A stretch of 64,000 nucleotides of DNA from Hirsutella rhossiliensis (lineage: Eukaryota; Ascomycota; Sordariomycetes; Hypocreales; Ophiocordycipitaceae), in assembly GCF_020360975.1 (NCBI RefSeq), contig NW_025408681.1:868001-932000 (forward strand), written 5' to 3'. Made by a program: the position numbers and the translations under genes. Of the stretch, positions 44,185-56,200 are shown piece by piece. Numbering within the stretch: the stretch's first letter is position 1; each line of letters opens with the position of its first letter. Below the pieces are notes generated by a model. That model saw nothing but the letters and a program-made list of their open reading frames with translations, was not told the DNA's origin and did no database searches.

Positions 44185-44778
44185 TCATTCGGGCAGGCAG
44201 AGCTGGGAGCCGATGACGAGGCGGTCGCAGTCGATTGGCCCATTGTGCGCCAGGAGGACTTCAAGGGCAATGCCCCTTGCCTCGGCCATGTCCCAGCAAG
44301 TGTCACCCTTGTGGATGGGGACGGGGGCGTCGCCGGCGGCGCAGACGGGGACCAGGGGCGTGTCCTGCTGCTGCTCGGCCGAGGCGGCGGCGCGGTGCAG
44401 GTACCAGAAGAGCAGGAGGAGGGAGACGCCGACAAGGAGGCCAAAGTTGAGCAGCGGCATGAGGTCGTGGCGCCACGAGATGTGCGGGGGATCCTTGGCG
44501 GAGGCGGAGGAGCCTGGGAGGAAAGGGTCTCGGATGTCTTCGAGGTCGTCGTCGTCGTCGTCGTCGTCATCGTTGTAGCCGGAGCGACGCGGCGGCGGCG
44601 AGGGGCCGGAGACGCGGGTCAGCTGGCCGTACTGGCAGCCGGGGGCGCCCTCCCAGTAGCTGCCGTCGGCGGCATCGCGAAAGGTGTAGACCTGGGTGTC
44701 GGCGTCGTAGGCGACGCGCGTCATGCCGTCGGGCAGGCGCTCGTCGTCGGAGTCGAGGTGCGAGTAGCGGCTGGGCAT
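44185..44778 (-). CDS. Membrane-anchored single-LysM-domain protein
   Basis: A single exon of 197 residues. The N-terminal half is acidic and soluble-looking (MPSRYSHLDSDDERLPDG, an aromatic YTFRDAADGSYWEG, and a run of nine Asp at about 70-78 from GAC/GTC repeats). One membrane segment spans about 111-132 (LLNFGLLVGVSLLLLFWYLH). After it comes one LysM domain: PVPIHKGDTCWDMAEARGIA, then LLAHNGPIDCDRLVIGSQLC and LPE at the end. The Cys pair (TCWDMA, DCDRL, QLCLP) is typical of fungal LysM domains. The domain faces the lumen or outside if the protein is type II. LysM binds chitin or GlcNAc oligomers. This architecture, a LysM protein with a cytosolic domain and no signal peptide, differs from secreted LysM effectors. 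The frame opens upstream to 44976, but 44778 fits best. Confidence 0.82.
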   Translation of the reverse strand: MPSRYSHLDSDDERLPDGMTRVAYDADTQVYTFRDAADGSYWEGAPGCQYGQLTRVSGPSPPPRRSGYNDDDDDDDDDLEDIRDPFLPGSSASAKDPPHISWRHDLMPLLNFGLLVGVSLLLLFWYLHRAAASAEQQQDTPLVPVCAAGDAPVPIHKGDTCWDMAEARGIALEVLLAHNGPIDCDRLVIGSQLCLPE

Positions 44779-45182
44779 GGCTGCAGACCCGTGTGGCTTC
44801 CTTTGACGGTGGTGAGTTGTTGGACGCGTCGGGACGCGGGACGAGAGGTTGGAGGTTGAACGGGGAAGATGGAGAGGGAATGGGGAGAAGGCGGGGGGAT
44901 CGGATGGGGATGGACAAGATGGGAGACGAAGGAGGCGCGAGTCAGCGCACGTACTTGGTACACGTACGTGTTTCAAAGCTATTTGCGTCTCTGGCTTCGC
45001 GCAATGGGCAAAGGGCGTTGAATCATGGTTTAATCATGGTCACGGCATGCCTCGGTCCCTCTAGACTCCAAGGAAACTGCGGGTCTTGCTCCGGCGAGGT
45101 GGTCCGCGCTGCGGGAGCCATGCATAGGCGCCTCGGGCGAGCCACCTCCAAAGGTCGGGCCGTTGAGCGCGTCGTCCCATTC
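44779..45182. other. Promoter region of the LysM protein and gene-border DNA
   Basis: About 400 bp, GC-rich, with CT-rich DNA on the minus strand close to the LysM start. Nothing else is recognised. Confidence 0.45.
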
Positions 45183-45358
45183 ATTAGCTGAAGCCGCGCG
45201 AAAAGTCCTCGGCGAAGTGAAGCGCGTGGCCCGAGGTGAACTGGGCGGCCGCCTGGTCGAATGCAGTGCAGAATGCGTGGAAGACGGCCAGCTTTGCCTG
45301 CTGTGCTTCTGTCTGGCTGGCGTCAGGGTCGTTCTCCGCCGCCCCCGCCGCCGGCTAT
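45183..45358 (-). pseudogene. C-terminal fragment of a host-like protein gene at the compartment border
   Basis: On the minus strand an open stretch with strong GC3 codon bias runs from a possible splice acceptor (ctatag at 45353-45358) to a TAA at 45183-45185. It encodes an Ala-rich segment including AKLAVFHAFCTAFDQAAAQF and then HALHFAEDF, ending SRGFS. A second possible coding piece (TVSAVGGEAIHL) lies just upstream at about 45359-45430. No N-terminal part follows: AT-rich repeat DNA starts near 45540. I do not recognise the family. It is either the end of a gene cut off by repeat insertion, or a small gene whose first exons I could not resolve. Confidence 0.4.
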
Positions 45359-45540
45359 AGGTGGATGGCTTCGCCGCCGACGGCGGAGACGGTACTAACT
45401 GTGGGTCTCCCGGGGGTCCAAGTGAATAGCCCTGCCCGCGTCCTCAACGGTATACCTCACCATCCTGCAATACGGCTGGATTTACCGGTCCTCCTGGGTC
45501 GGAGGGAGTCTCCTCTGGGTGCCCTCGGCCGGCGAGGACG

Positions 45541-47230
45541 TTGTGAGCACAACAGCCCTTGTAATTAATGCATACGACTATATAGAGTATAAGTGCAGGA
45601 CAAGGGGTGCATGCAGTCTCCGTTATAGATTTGAAAGAGCGCGAGGCTATCGCGACAACTGGCTTAGGAGAGATTCTACCAATACTGTCCTACTAAGAAC
45701 CCCTTCCTTGACTCTGCCATCTACCTTATGTAACACGTCTTATATCTACTTTTCACAATCGGTGCTACCGACAATACGCGCGCGGCGCCACTATAGTCAA
45801 CGTATGCAAGCTAAACTATAAGGCTAAAGACTCGCGCTGGCCTTGACTAAAGCTAGCCGCGTTAAAGAACGACCAGTCGGACCCGGAAAGTTCTAGCTCG
45901 CAGAATAAGTATAAAACTGCTCTGCCAGCTGCCAAGACAGAAGCTGATGCCCTTCGGGACAACCATCAGCCGTGCACATCGCAAGGGCCACATAGAATCG
46001 GTCAAGGATGGCCCTCTCGAGGACAATGGCCTTAGGAATCTGTAACGCCGCCATGTTTGCCCGCTGCTCCACTGAGCCCGGCCGTAAATCAACCCAAATG
46101 AAATGAGAAGGCATGTCACCCAATAGCTCACCCACTTGGCGCACCAACCGTGAAATACAAGCCTCCATCAACCAGATGGGACAGCGAGTAAAAGCATCCG
46201 CAGAAACGAGATCGGCCATAGCCACAGAGGCTAGGTAGTCCTTGACCCCTGATGCATGCGCGAAAAGAGCGAAAAGAGCAAAAAGGCTGCCGCGGTCTAA
46301 GAGAGCACCACAGGACTCATAAGCCGAATCCTCCCGAGAGTCTAGAGCATAGACCGTGAGGCTTCCCGCCGTCACTATGATACCTATAGTAGAAGCAGAC
46401 AGAAAATACACTGTTAGTCTACTCTATGACGACTGTCAGTTTAACTGGTCATGCACAACTCTGCACAACACGCCGTGTTAGAGTTAATGCCAGCGGGGAA
46501 GTGTCGGATTCTCACGAATATTTAGGCAGGATGGAAAAGTATATACTGTAGAACGAGGAACACTTCTCTCCGAAAAGATTAAAGTGAAGTATCGAAAGAA
46601 AAGACGCCGTATTGCTCCAAACGAGGGCCGTAGACACGAGAACACAAAAAAAAATTGCACGCAGTGCAGCGAAAGACAAAGAGTAAACGGAATGACGGGT
46701 GCTTCAACCCTTTTAAAACTCCAGTGACACGTCTCCGACTACAATGTGCTGGTAAAACCCCACGTTGTCCTATGAATGTATCGTCTGCCTTTGTCGCTCC
46801 CTCCGAGTGGGTATTAAAACCAGTCGCTCGCCTGCCCGTCAGCTGACTGCGGCCGCACCAAGAGTTGATGCCCAGGGCAGGATTCCTTGCTCCCCTTGTC
46901 GCAGAAGAGTAACTTTCAGTCACGTCCTTGTTCCACTCAGAAAACCCTCCTTCCAGTCGGGGCCACGGCAGCGGAGTATGTCCCCTAAATTGTGTTTCTG
47001 GTCTTGTTTATGCTGTACAAAGGGGGCCTTTACGGTTAACCATAACTCCGAGACTCCCTGCCTCGAGAGGTCTAGAGCAGATCCCACTCTTATATGCGTA
47101 CGAGTCCCAACCAAGGGAGGTCGCTTATTATGGCGAGCATGCGCTCTCTGTTTCGGTTGCCTACTCTTTTTATCTTTTTAAAATACTACGTCACGCCTTG
47201 CAGTTTAGAGCGGTTGTGCAAGGCGTACAA
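45541..47230. other. AT-rich repeat-derived DNA with one uncertain ORF
   Basis: The base composition changes abruptly here. Most frames are short. A 172-residue minus-strand frame (45893-46411) encodes an unrecognised protein with SLFALFALFAHASGVKDYL and a Cys/Trp-containing C-terminus; it could be a piece of a transposon or a captured gene. TGTTAGAGTTAATG at 46476 resembles an LTR edge, but no partner copy is visible in the window. Confidence 0.4.
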
Positions 47231-47231
47231 T

Positions 47232-47244
47232 CAGCCGAAGGCTG
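47232..47244. repeat. Short hairpin at the RepHel 3' side
   Basis: cagccgaaggctg forms a five-pair stem with a GAA loop, about 135 bp beyond the RepHel stop. It is the exact reverse complement of the hairpin at 53284-53296. Confidence 0.7.
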
Positions 47245-47377
47245 CGAGTCCGCGGGCCAACGGGCCAAGCGGTCAATCACCGAGCAGTCAAATCATCTAC
47301 AAGCATGTAATTGTTACCTTATCTACGCCCACGGATATTTTCGGCAGTATTTCTAATGCGAGTTGCGTCACCTGGAG

Positions 47378-50300
47378 TTACGCTGGCCCGTGGTATGTCT
47401 CGTAGGGGTTCCGAGTAAGAACCTGTCGTCTGCGGATCTCCTGATCCCTCATCTTCATTTTGATGCCCTCGGGTGGAGACGCGTAAGTCAGGTGATTGCG
47501 GTCAAACGGCGCATCCAGCATCAGACCCTGCAGCGTCTTCACGCGTGAGACGGCCACGTAGCTTAAACCAGTCTGGAAGTCTCGGCAGGACAGATCTGTA
47601 ACGACCATGTCCTCGGTGATGCTTTGTGACTTGTGCACGGTAATTGCATAGCATACGATCAGAGGAAACTGGGTGCGAGTGCAGAGAGTGGCTCCGATGA
47701 GGAAGTCCTCTCCACTGGGAGAATCGGCACAATCTTCCTGCCATCAGGGTGGTCAGGAATACCGGTCCGCTGTATTTGTCAAACTCCATCATGATAACGC
47801 AGGAGGGACTTGGATGGGGTCGGCCCCAGGTGCCCAGCCGATATCGTGAACTGTGCCACGAGCGCCGTTGCAGAGGCCAACTGGCTGCCAAAGGTTGGAC
47901 GTCAGCATCAGACGGGAGCCAATGCATATGGGGATCTGCTTCGCAAGGTTGCCCGCCTTGTCATCAGGCGCTGCCGCGGCGCCAGGGCCTACGTTTTTGG
48001 CCATTACCTGGATGACAGGCCGGCCGAGGCGGTCGAGGTGGTAGTGGTTGAACTCGTTGACCCTGTCTTCGTGGCGTACACCCGTAAGGCGTTGTCGAAC
48101 TTGGCAACCTCCCGATCGTCTAGCTTCGCCTGTACACGACTGGAGAGGAGCTTCCAGGACTCCTGGATAGTTGGTGCAGTCGCCCCGAGGGCCGTGCGAA
48201 ATGCCTCCTGGTCGTCACCACGCTGACGCTGGACAACATTTAAGAAGACCGTCTTGTCGAAGCGCCGATATGCGTTCCGGCCCTTGATCTCTACTCCTGC
48301 ACTTCCTTGTCGTAATAAAGCGGCTTCTGCAGCACTGGGGAAGTTGAAAGAAGTCGCCAACCAACAGGATATTCAGGCCGCCAAAGAATTCCTCATTCCG
48401 ATTCGGGAACGCCTCGCGGAGACGGTCATCGATCCATGATAGTTGACGCAGTCCTAGCATGCTCTTCTCATCAATGATCAGGTACTTGACATCCTTAAGC
48501 TTCTTCTGGAGCTGAGCCTTGTCAATCGCTAACAGGGGCTTGAAGTCTTTGTTGATTGGGAGATGCAACAGGGAGTGCAAGGTAGTGCCCGAAATCTGAT
48601 TTCCCGCAACGCCTGTGGGAGCGGCACGCCAAACAGGCGTTCCCCTCCCGCCTGCGGCGGCTTCGAGGTGGGCGGAGAGTATGTTAATGAGGTATGACTT
48701 GCCGGTGCCGCCTCCGCCATCTGCGTGGAGCAGCAGCTGGGAAGCGTGCTGGGTCAGAAAGTGGTCCATGACCGTGTCGTACACTAGACGCTGCTCCGGA
48801 TTTAGGGAATCGCGAGCATCCAAGGGTTGATCATCCACCTCAAGGGACATGGGGTTCTCCGCTTTGCGCTGCTTCCAGTAGTCGCCGGTCAGAATGCCAC
48901 TGTCGGTATACCGTCCAACGTGGGGAGTCCAATCATAATTCACATCGAGGTCTCGGCGGCCGAGTATGTCGATGTCCTCTTCCCCCAGCGGATGATCCGG
49001 CAGCATGCGGGCGAGTTCATGCCAATCTTCTTCCACAACGGGATCCACATGCTCCTCCAGCTCAAACTGATCGTCCTCTGCCCTCAGTTCCTTTGCTCCT
49101 GGCTCTCCGTAATGGTCGTCCTCATGGGAATGGTGCTGCTGTCGGCAGTATTGGTACGCGGCCGCGAAAGATTCGAACCGCTGCCCGCCCACAGTGAGCA
49201 ACTCCTCTGGGTAGCGATGCGGATGGACCATCATCAACTTGACACGGCAGAAGTCATTAAACTGGGGAGAAGCCTCCGGCCGGTACCGAGGGAAGTAAGA
49301 CAGGACCCTCTTCTTCGCGTTCGCACAGAGTATCCTCCACGTCTTGAGATTGTACGACTGAAGGTACTCAAGGTAGGTTACTCGTTCATGCTGACCATTT
49401 CTCTCCAGATATTTCTGGTAGCTGCCGACAGTCTCATTGACATCATCGTCGACGCGGTACGACCGCGCATGATGCTCCAACGGGCGGCAGTCGACGTACA
49501 CCACCATCCGCGTACCTTCCTGCAGAGGGATGTTGAGCAGCAGGTGGGAAATCTCTTGCGCCGAGTAATCCCTCTCGGCAATCAGCTTATTCATAAGGCG
49601 AGAGGAGAAGGAGAGCAGGGGCTGAAGGTGCGCTGTGTGTGGCAACACCTGGTCGGCCAGCTTGCAGTATGGCTCGGTCTTCTTCTCAGATTTGCTGCAG
49701 TACTTCGCAGCGTACGTAATAACCGCCTGTAAGCTGGTGCAAGGAGATATGTCGATATTGGCCAGCCAGCCTAGGACAATAGCAGGATTGAAATGGTTCA
49801 TGAGGCTGTCGTTCCGGGCCGCCTCGAAGACGAAGTACGACCTTCCTTCCTTCCTCATAACTGCGGCCAGCTCCCGCAAGGCGCGAGGGAAGTCAAAGCG
49901 GCACTCCCTCTCTGGATTGGCCGCATTTGCAGCCTCGATATCTGCAGCAGCCGCCTCCATGTCCTCGCTAGATCGCCCGTTCGCTTTCTGACGCGCAAGC
50001 AGTACGTGGTATTGCATTTGTGACGCTGGCAGCGGTTGACAATTTGCGAGAGCCGCAAGAACGTCATCTCCGTGCCCAGCGGATCCGCGCTCAGGGGATT
50101 ACCCTCACCTTGAGGCACAGTCCTACTCGGCTCGGGGTTGATAGCGGTGATGTGAAATCCCCACGTGCGTGCGAATACCTCACGAGCGGCTTCGTCCTCC
50201 ATGTCGGTCCCGGGGCAATCCTCCATCCAGTACAGGCCATGGTTGTGCGGGCTACCACGGCCCTGCCATTCATACCGATCCCAGTAATCCGTGACGTTGA

Positions 50301-52996
50301 ACTTCTTCCTTAACACGATATCCCGAAAGAAGCAGTATCGGCGGTAGAAGTGGAAAGCTGCAATGTGAGGGTTCTGCCGCAATAACTGGCGGGATAGAGC
50401 CATCCTCTCCGACTCGGATGCGGCCAGCCATTCTTCATATCGGGGCATGTGTTGGTAGAGACTCCGCCAGTGCAGATCTGCCGGGCTAAATGTGATGAAT
50501 GCAGCAGGACAGCCAAGGTTATAGGCATAAGCCTCCAGGTCCTGCCTCTTTTTGTTCCAGAAGGGGCGTGTACCGCGAATAGACACTGCGTGTCTTGTGA
50601 TCGAGTTGATCAGCGCCTGCGCCTCGGGTCCTCGCTGTGCTGGAGCGCCTGAACAAGCCGCTCTCTTGTGAGCGCTTCATGAGTGCCATCGTGCTGCTTC
50701 ACAAAGAACTTGGACCGTGTACGTGCCTGTGACCGCATTAGAGTGTTGAATGCGACGAAGCGGAAGGTCGGGTGGCGGGCAAAACGCCCGTCATGCCAAC
50801 GCATCGCGTGCTCAATGTAATCCTTGTAATCAATGGAGCGTAATCGAGGCTCAACAAAGTCAGCTCTACCGTCAGGAAAGAGGCAGGAAAGGCCAAGGAG
50901 AGAAGGGCATGAGAGCGATTGAACTCGTTTATTGGCGTGTGCCGTATATTCGGGAGCTGCAACTCGTGTTGCGGCCGAGCCTGGACGTTCGTGGGAAGCT
51001 CTGCATCAGCTTCTGATTCTCTAGTGAGAATAGCCCGCAGAGCATCGAGCTCCGTGTCCTTGGCCAAAAGGTCCGGCACCGCAGCTTCGTCCTCTAGGTC
51101 AGGCTCTGCCTCGTGATCTTCCTCGGGTCCAACATCGGCAGCCTCCACCTGACTTTGGGGTATTGCATCCAGGATATTGCCATTCTCAGGCAGTTGGCTC
51201 AGCCGCTCTTCGTCGATAACGATGCATCGATAGCCAGGATGATGGCGCCGCAGGTAGTTGAGCCATATCACAACCGCCTGGCGGCGCACACGGAACTGGC
51301 GGGTGAATTGCCGGCTAAGATTGGCGTGGGACGACGTATTGGCAGGCCGTAATAATACAGTGTTCAACTCCTGCGGCAACAGCGGAGCTGGTTGTACACT
51401 AAGCCAACCTCGCGGAGGAAGTGAACGACGTGCCCCGATATTTGTACTGCTGCCCTCGCACAAGCATAATGTTGACGTGGGCGTGAACGCGAGCAATCAA
51501 CGACTCTTCGGTAGGCGTAAGCTCGGGCAACCGGGCCGACACAGGGCCAAAGTCGAGCTGATTATCCGCAGAGAAGAAATACGGCTCGCGGGGGCCGCGT
51601 TTCGCATCCTTTCGATAGCAACGCGCACAAATGCCGTCGGTATCGATATTCATCTGAAACCAACTCTCTTGGCATCGACTGCAAAACTGCATTTGGTCAT
51701 TGTCCAGCTTTGTCCAGAACTCGCGGAGGGTGGTCTTGTCACGGTCAGTCAAGGCGCAAGCGTCGAGGTCGCCATTCCACGCCGGATCTTGTGCGTGAAA
51801 TACCGCCGACTGTTCAGGTGGAATCATTACCGGGCTCCGAACACGTCGTGGCGGCCTCAACGGTCGAGTTTGCCTTCGAGATTGTCTCGGCCGCCCTCCT
51901 GTACCTGGGGCAGGACCACGGCCGCCACGCCTTGGCTGTGCCGAAGGCTGCCGCATGCGATGGCGAAGAGGGCTTCCATCCACGTAATCATCATCGCTGT
52001 CCTCGTCTTCGTCCCCTAGATCGGAATCGGGCTCCACCCCTAATTGTTTGAGGTACCGGCGAGGTCGAGCGGGTGAAAGCAGCAAGTTGAAGTAGTCCTC
52101 AGCGTCAATATCGGACTCAGAGAACTGGCCGCTGTCATGTCCTTCCCTCCTTACCTCATCCCCATCTGGAAGCCCAATCAGCTGCGGTCGATCTTGACTC
52201 GCACCTACGTTCCGTGGTTAGCGCAAACAAACCACTGCGAGCACAGCGCAAGGATATCTTCTCCAGGAACCTCCGAACCTTTAAAGACGCCGAGTTGGGA
52301 TATTGTGGGAGTCGGTGACACAATCTCCTGCACGACGCCGTGAACGGTGGCCGCGCTGGATAGCGGCCTGCTTGGCCCTCGCCCCAGTCTTGGAGGCATC
52401 ATCTTGTGAGTGCTTCCCACCTTTGTGGAACCTAGACGCTAGGTAAGAGTAATCTTTGTCGGCTATGCTGATGCTTCGTACAGTAAACGGACTAGAATCT
52501 GAGGCGATCGGATGGGTCGTTGGCTGTACGGTGGGGGAGGGAGCAAGAGTCCGGAAGAGCCGCGAGCTCTGTTGGGTTGGTGGAATTGGCGTCCCAAGCA
52601 CTACCTGGGGCTGGCTCTTTGGCTCTCCGAATAACCTCCTAGTTGTATGAAGTTGCCGTAGCTTCTCTGGCGATGTGGGCCGGGTTCCGGATCTCTCGTT
52701 GCAAGGCGATAGACCAGCATTCCCTTCAGTTCTCTTCGGAGCAGGTCTCTCGGCTAAGGAAGGACGGGCGGCGAGATTCCTCAACGTCAGGGTCGCGCCT
52801 CTGGATCTGGAGTTCTTCATTTAGTTAGCGTTGAATGGCCTTACGGAGTGAGGAAGACGGAGCTGACATGAGAATTGCACTGACTACGACAGGCGAGGCA
52901 GTTCTTGGTCTTCCAAACAGACTTCCGTTTGCTGACGAAGTCACCCGCCGGTTTCTCCTCGCCACAGCGGGCACAGACGATGGAAATCAAGTCCAT
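47378..52996 (-). pseudogene. Helitron Rep/PIF1-like helicase (RepHel), frameshifted
   Basis: Pieces in order on the minus strand: a zinc-finger N-terminus with CARCGEEKPAGDF and CLAC (52996-52870); a low-complexity linker; a DUF6570-like Cys region CSRCQESW and CARCYRK (about 51690-51600); the Helitron_like_N domain with EWQGRGSPHNHGLYW (HxH metal site, about 50280-50230) and a double-Tyr motif TYAAKYCSK (about 49710-49680); then a PIF1 helicase with GGGGTGKSYL (Walker A, about 48710-48680), DEKSMLG (Walker B), GDFFQLPQ, and near the end HKSQSITEDMVV/DLSCRDFQTGLSYVAVSR (about 47640-47550). At least six frame changes lie between these blocks (near 51420, 50780, 50600, 50010, 48340, 48010 and 47750), so no full-length protein can be made from this copy. 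The longest intact piece is 600 codons (48215-50017). Confidence 0.85.
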
Positions 52997-53283
52997 CTTG
53001 AAGCCCTTGAGGGAGTAGACTTAGGACTCAGTACTTCGCGAACCACGCATCAAGACGCGTTGCTTCAACGAAGTTTCCACGTCAAGGCGACGCGCAAGTA
53101 AACAAACCAGGGTTGCTACGGGCCACAGACACCTAGTCCCACATTTTTGCAGCCGTTATCCAATTGTTGCACGTTTTGCGGCCGTCCATACAAAATTCGG
53201 GCCAATCAGAACTCGGGAAACTTATTGACCCCTGTCTGCACCAAACCCTCATTATTCGGGAAACTTATGGATTGATGTAGAGT

Positions 53284-53296
53284 CAGCCTTCGGCTG
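53284..53296. repeat. Matching hairpin at the RepHel 5' side
   Basis: cagccttcggctg forms a five-pair stem with a TTC loop (six pairs if flanking t and a are counted). It is followed by ataatctag, so a CTAG lies at 53303-53306. It is about 290 bp upstream of the first RepHel Met. Confidence 0.7.
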
Positions 53297-53297
53297 A

Positions 53298-56200
53298 ATA
53301 ATCTAGAGATACGTCACCTCGGCTGACCGAAGGGGTGGGTGCTATGGGAGTACGTAGTAGGTAGCTCAGCTGACCCTTCCCCACACTACGATAGCCCCAC
53401 TTTTGTACCCTCTTATGCTCGTTCTTATAGTCGCTGGCTATCTAGTCTCGTCGGCTATAAAGCCCGCGTCAACAAGTTCGGTTGATGACATAATTATGCC
53501 TGAGAGCCGCCCTAGGCCTCTATTAGTCAGCCTCGCGCGCGGACTATGTCCTTGCCGCCCGCCCGCATAGGACTAGCTCTGCATCCTCATGATGATCACT
53601 ACGTTCCATAAATTCCTAGCGCTATTTAGTTCCCTAGTGATCCCTGCCCCAGGAGCATTTGCCTCCCGTTTAGAAATCTCAGCTATCGGTAAGCTACCGC
53701 TATGCATCTCCGAAGCCACTTAGAAGCCTAGCTAACTGAAGTAACTTAGACTACGACACAGCAGTTCCCACCTTTGTCATCCGCTTGGAGGATCTCGAAG
53801 CAGTTGGGCTCCACACCGAGGTAAGAGCTGGGTATGATTTAAGTCCCTCTTGATCATTGTGAAAGCCCCGCGGGAGATTCTGGGCAACGCTGTTTATAAG
53901 TCTAGGTGAGCACGAGGCCCGCGATTCGGTGAGTCTGTCAACAATTTCACTGATGAAAAATGTTGCATTCCGTAGAGTAAGAGACTGGCTGTACGGCATT
54001 ATTGCTGAGCATCCAGGCGGCGGGGACCGAACTATCGTCGATGCCAGTTATAAGGCAGAAGACATTCTACCTATGTATCATTTGATGAGCTGGCCCAAAG
54101 AAATATGAGGCGCTGGCATCACACTAGGATATAGATAATTCGACAATGTTAAGTCTAATTTCCCACTTTATAACCCACGAACCGGTCAGTCAGTGTCTAA
54201 GTATCTCAGCAGGAACTCAATACTTAGAGACGAGGACTTTGAGCTGACCCGGAACTTATTCGGGTGCAAAAGGGGCGAGCTAGAGAGGCTTTGGTCGAGG
54301 TGGCCATTAATTCAATTCCATCGATTCGGCCTCCTAATTAAGTGCGTTAATAAACGGGGCTTGTCGAGAAGAGTCAACGACTTGAGCTTGAAGCCTGACA
54401 GCTAGCTGAAGCTGTGGGGACGAGAGAGGAGACAGACCTCCAGCCACTAGATAACGGTGTCTTTAATGTCGTAAAGGCAGCCTATCGGAAGGAACTTGAC
54501 AAACTCGCTGTGATAGGTCGAAGGCCTTTAGGAGTAACGGTCGGAACGGCCCGACTCGTTACTAAGGCGCCCTATATAACGTGGTCCTTTTAAGAGGCAG
54601 CATCTCTCTTAAAAGTGATCGTTCCTTTCTCTGCTCTTTAGTTTAGCAATAAATAGCATTGGCCCTCACAACCTTTATAGCTCCTGTGAGTGCAGCCTTT
54701 TACACTCGCTTCTTTAACGGATTCTGCGCTTGTTGACAAGGTCAATTCTACATGTGCGTACGCTAGAGCACGTGGAGCGGGAATAACTGCAAAGAAGTCT
54801 TGTCCGGATGGAAGACTACTGCCAACTGGCTAATCTTGCGGGCTAAGGCATTGCGGCATCCTGAAATTCAAGAAGACAGAGTTACGGCCTCACCTAAGCA
54901 TAGGCTATATTTGGGCTCTGACGACACGCCGAAAACTGGCCGCTATATCCGTGATCTTGGCAAGAATAAGACACATGCGACTCGAAGACGAAATGCTAAG
55001 AAAGATGAAGGCTGGGAAACTTAAGAATAGATCTAATAGAGCATAGTGGTTAAATTGCTAGGCTGGAGGAGGAAGTAGATAGGCTTAAGAGAAGACGAAA
55101 GAGAAGGGCTATTCCCAACGCGAATAGACGCTTTATGAGTTTCGTAGAAGCGCTGGCGGCTGCAACCTTCTGGCTTGACACACCACGTGTACTTGATCTA
55201 TGGTCAGTCTAGCTGTGGAACTTCAGCATTAGATGTGGTGCACATTGGGCAGTGTTCCAGGCCGAACCGAGGGGTCTTTGAGAGGAGGGCAAAATACGTA
55301 CGATAATCGTAACGTGCCTGTCAATCGCAGTCGTACGTTCTCGATGCTAAGCGACGAGAACAGACATAGGACGACGACGCCCTTAAGTAATTGCCCGGTC
55401 GATTTATGATAGTTGCCGCGGAAGAAGATGAAATCCTGGTCTAACCTGCGTTGCAATCCGTTAGAATCGCAATTGCGTAACTCATTCTTGAACGGGGGGC
55501 GGGCAAGCTTCGACGCCGCAGGGTCGGAACGAGATGACGCACCGAAGGTGAACAGGCTATAGCAGTTCTGCCGCGATGAGAACGTCATGATCGGCCACAT
55601 GTTCTATAATTCATTATAGCTTCGAAGCGGTTTTTAACTTCCTCTATCTGCTCGTCATTACTTTTAGAGGGTAGTTATTAATTAATATCCGTATAATACG
55701 TTTTGCTTATCGAATAACAAAATGTGGTCCCCACTACATACTGTACTACAGGCGCGCAAGCAACGTCCATGCCGCAATTGAAGCCGCAATTGAAGCCGGC
55801 CGTGATACCCTTCTACTTACGGAAGGGAGTCGATTTCAGAATCGTACGAAGCGCACTATCGTTAATTTAAACACAATCGCAAAGGCAAGAGCTATATATA
55901 TAGCAGGTCATCTGTAGCCAAAACTCGCCGCGCATGAGCTTCTTCATCCACCCGCCGTTCCATCTTATCGAAACCGGCCAAAGGGTCGTCCTCATCATCT
56001 ATATCCTCCTCTTGTCGACGATTTGAGGGCATCGTGATCCGCCGTGAAGTCCACTGTGTAGCCGGCTGCGTGGCCCGAAATTAGTGGATCGTGCCCATCG
56101 TCTCGCCAGCAAGCTCGTCATCAGAGTCGTCAGCAGTAGAATCGCGATGCCCGCCAGCCCGCGAGCAAGCCATGTAGGCGTGGTTATCTCTCCCCGATCG

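Larger units (their letters stand above)
47231..53297 (-). mobile_element. Decayed Helitron-type rolling-circle transposon
   Basis: The interval is defined by the Rep-helicase coding relic and by a matching pair of short hairpins at its ends (47232-47244 and 53284-53296). The core sequence of one is the reverse complement of the other. The element would be about 6.1 kb, the normal size for an autonomous Helitron. Canonical 5' TC and 3' CTRR ends could not be fixed, so the borders are inferred. The composition is GC-richer than the surrounding AT-rich DNA, which suggests a later arrival or escape from RIP-like mutation. Confidence 0.65.

Noticed and set aside
48827..49732. 301-residue plus-strand ORF
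   Set aside because: Antisense to the RepHel Rep/helicase linker of the Helitron relic.
47378..52996. Host PIF1 DNA helicase gene
   Set aside because: An HxH Rep domain, double-Tyr motif and N-terminal zinc finger fused upstream mark a Helitron RepHel; frameshifts also argue against a host gene.
55229..55600. 123-residue minus-strand ORF in AT-rich DNA
   Set aside because: Isolated frame among dense stops with no recognisable family; noted as a scrap only.
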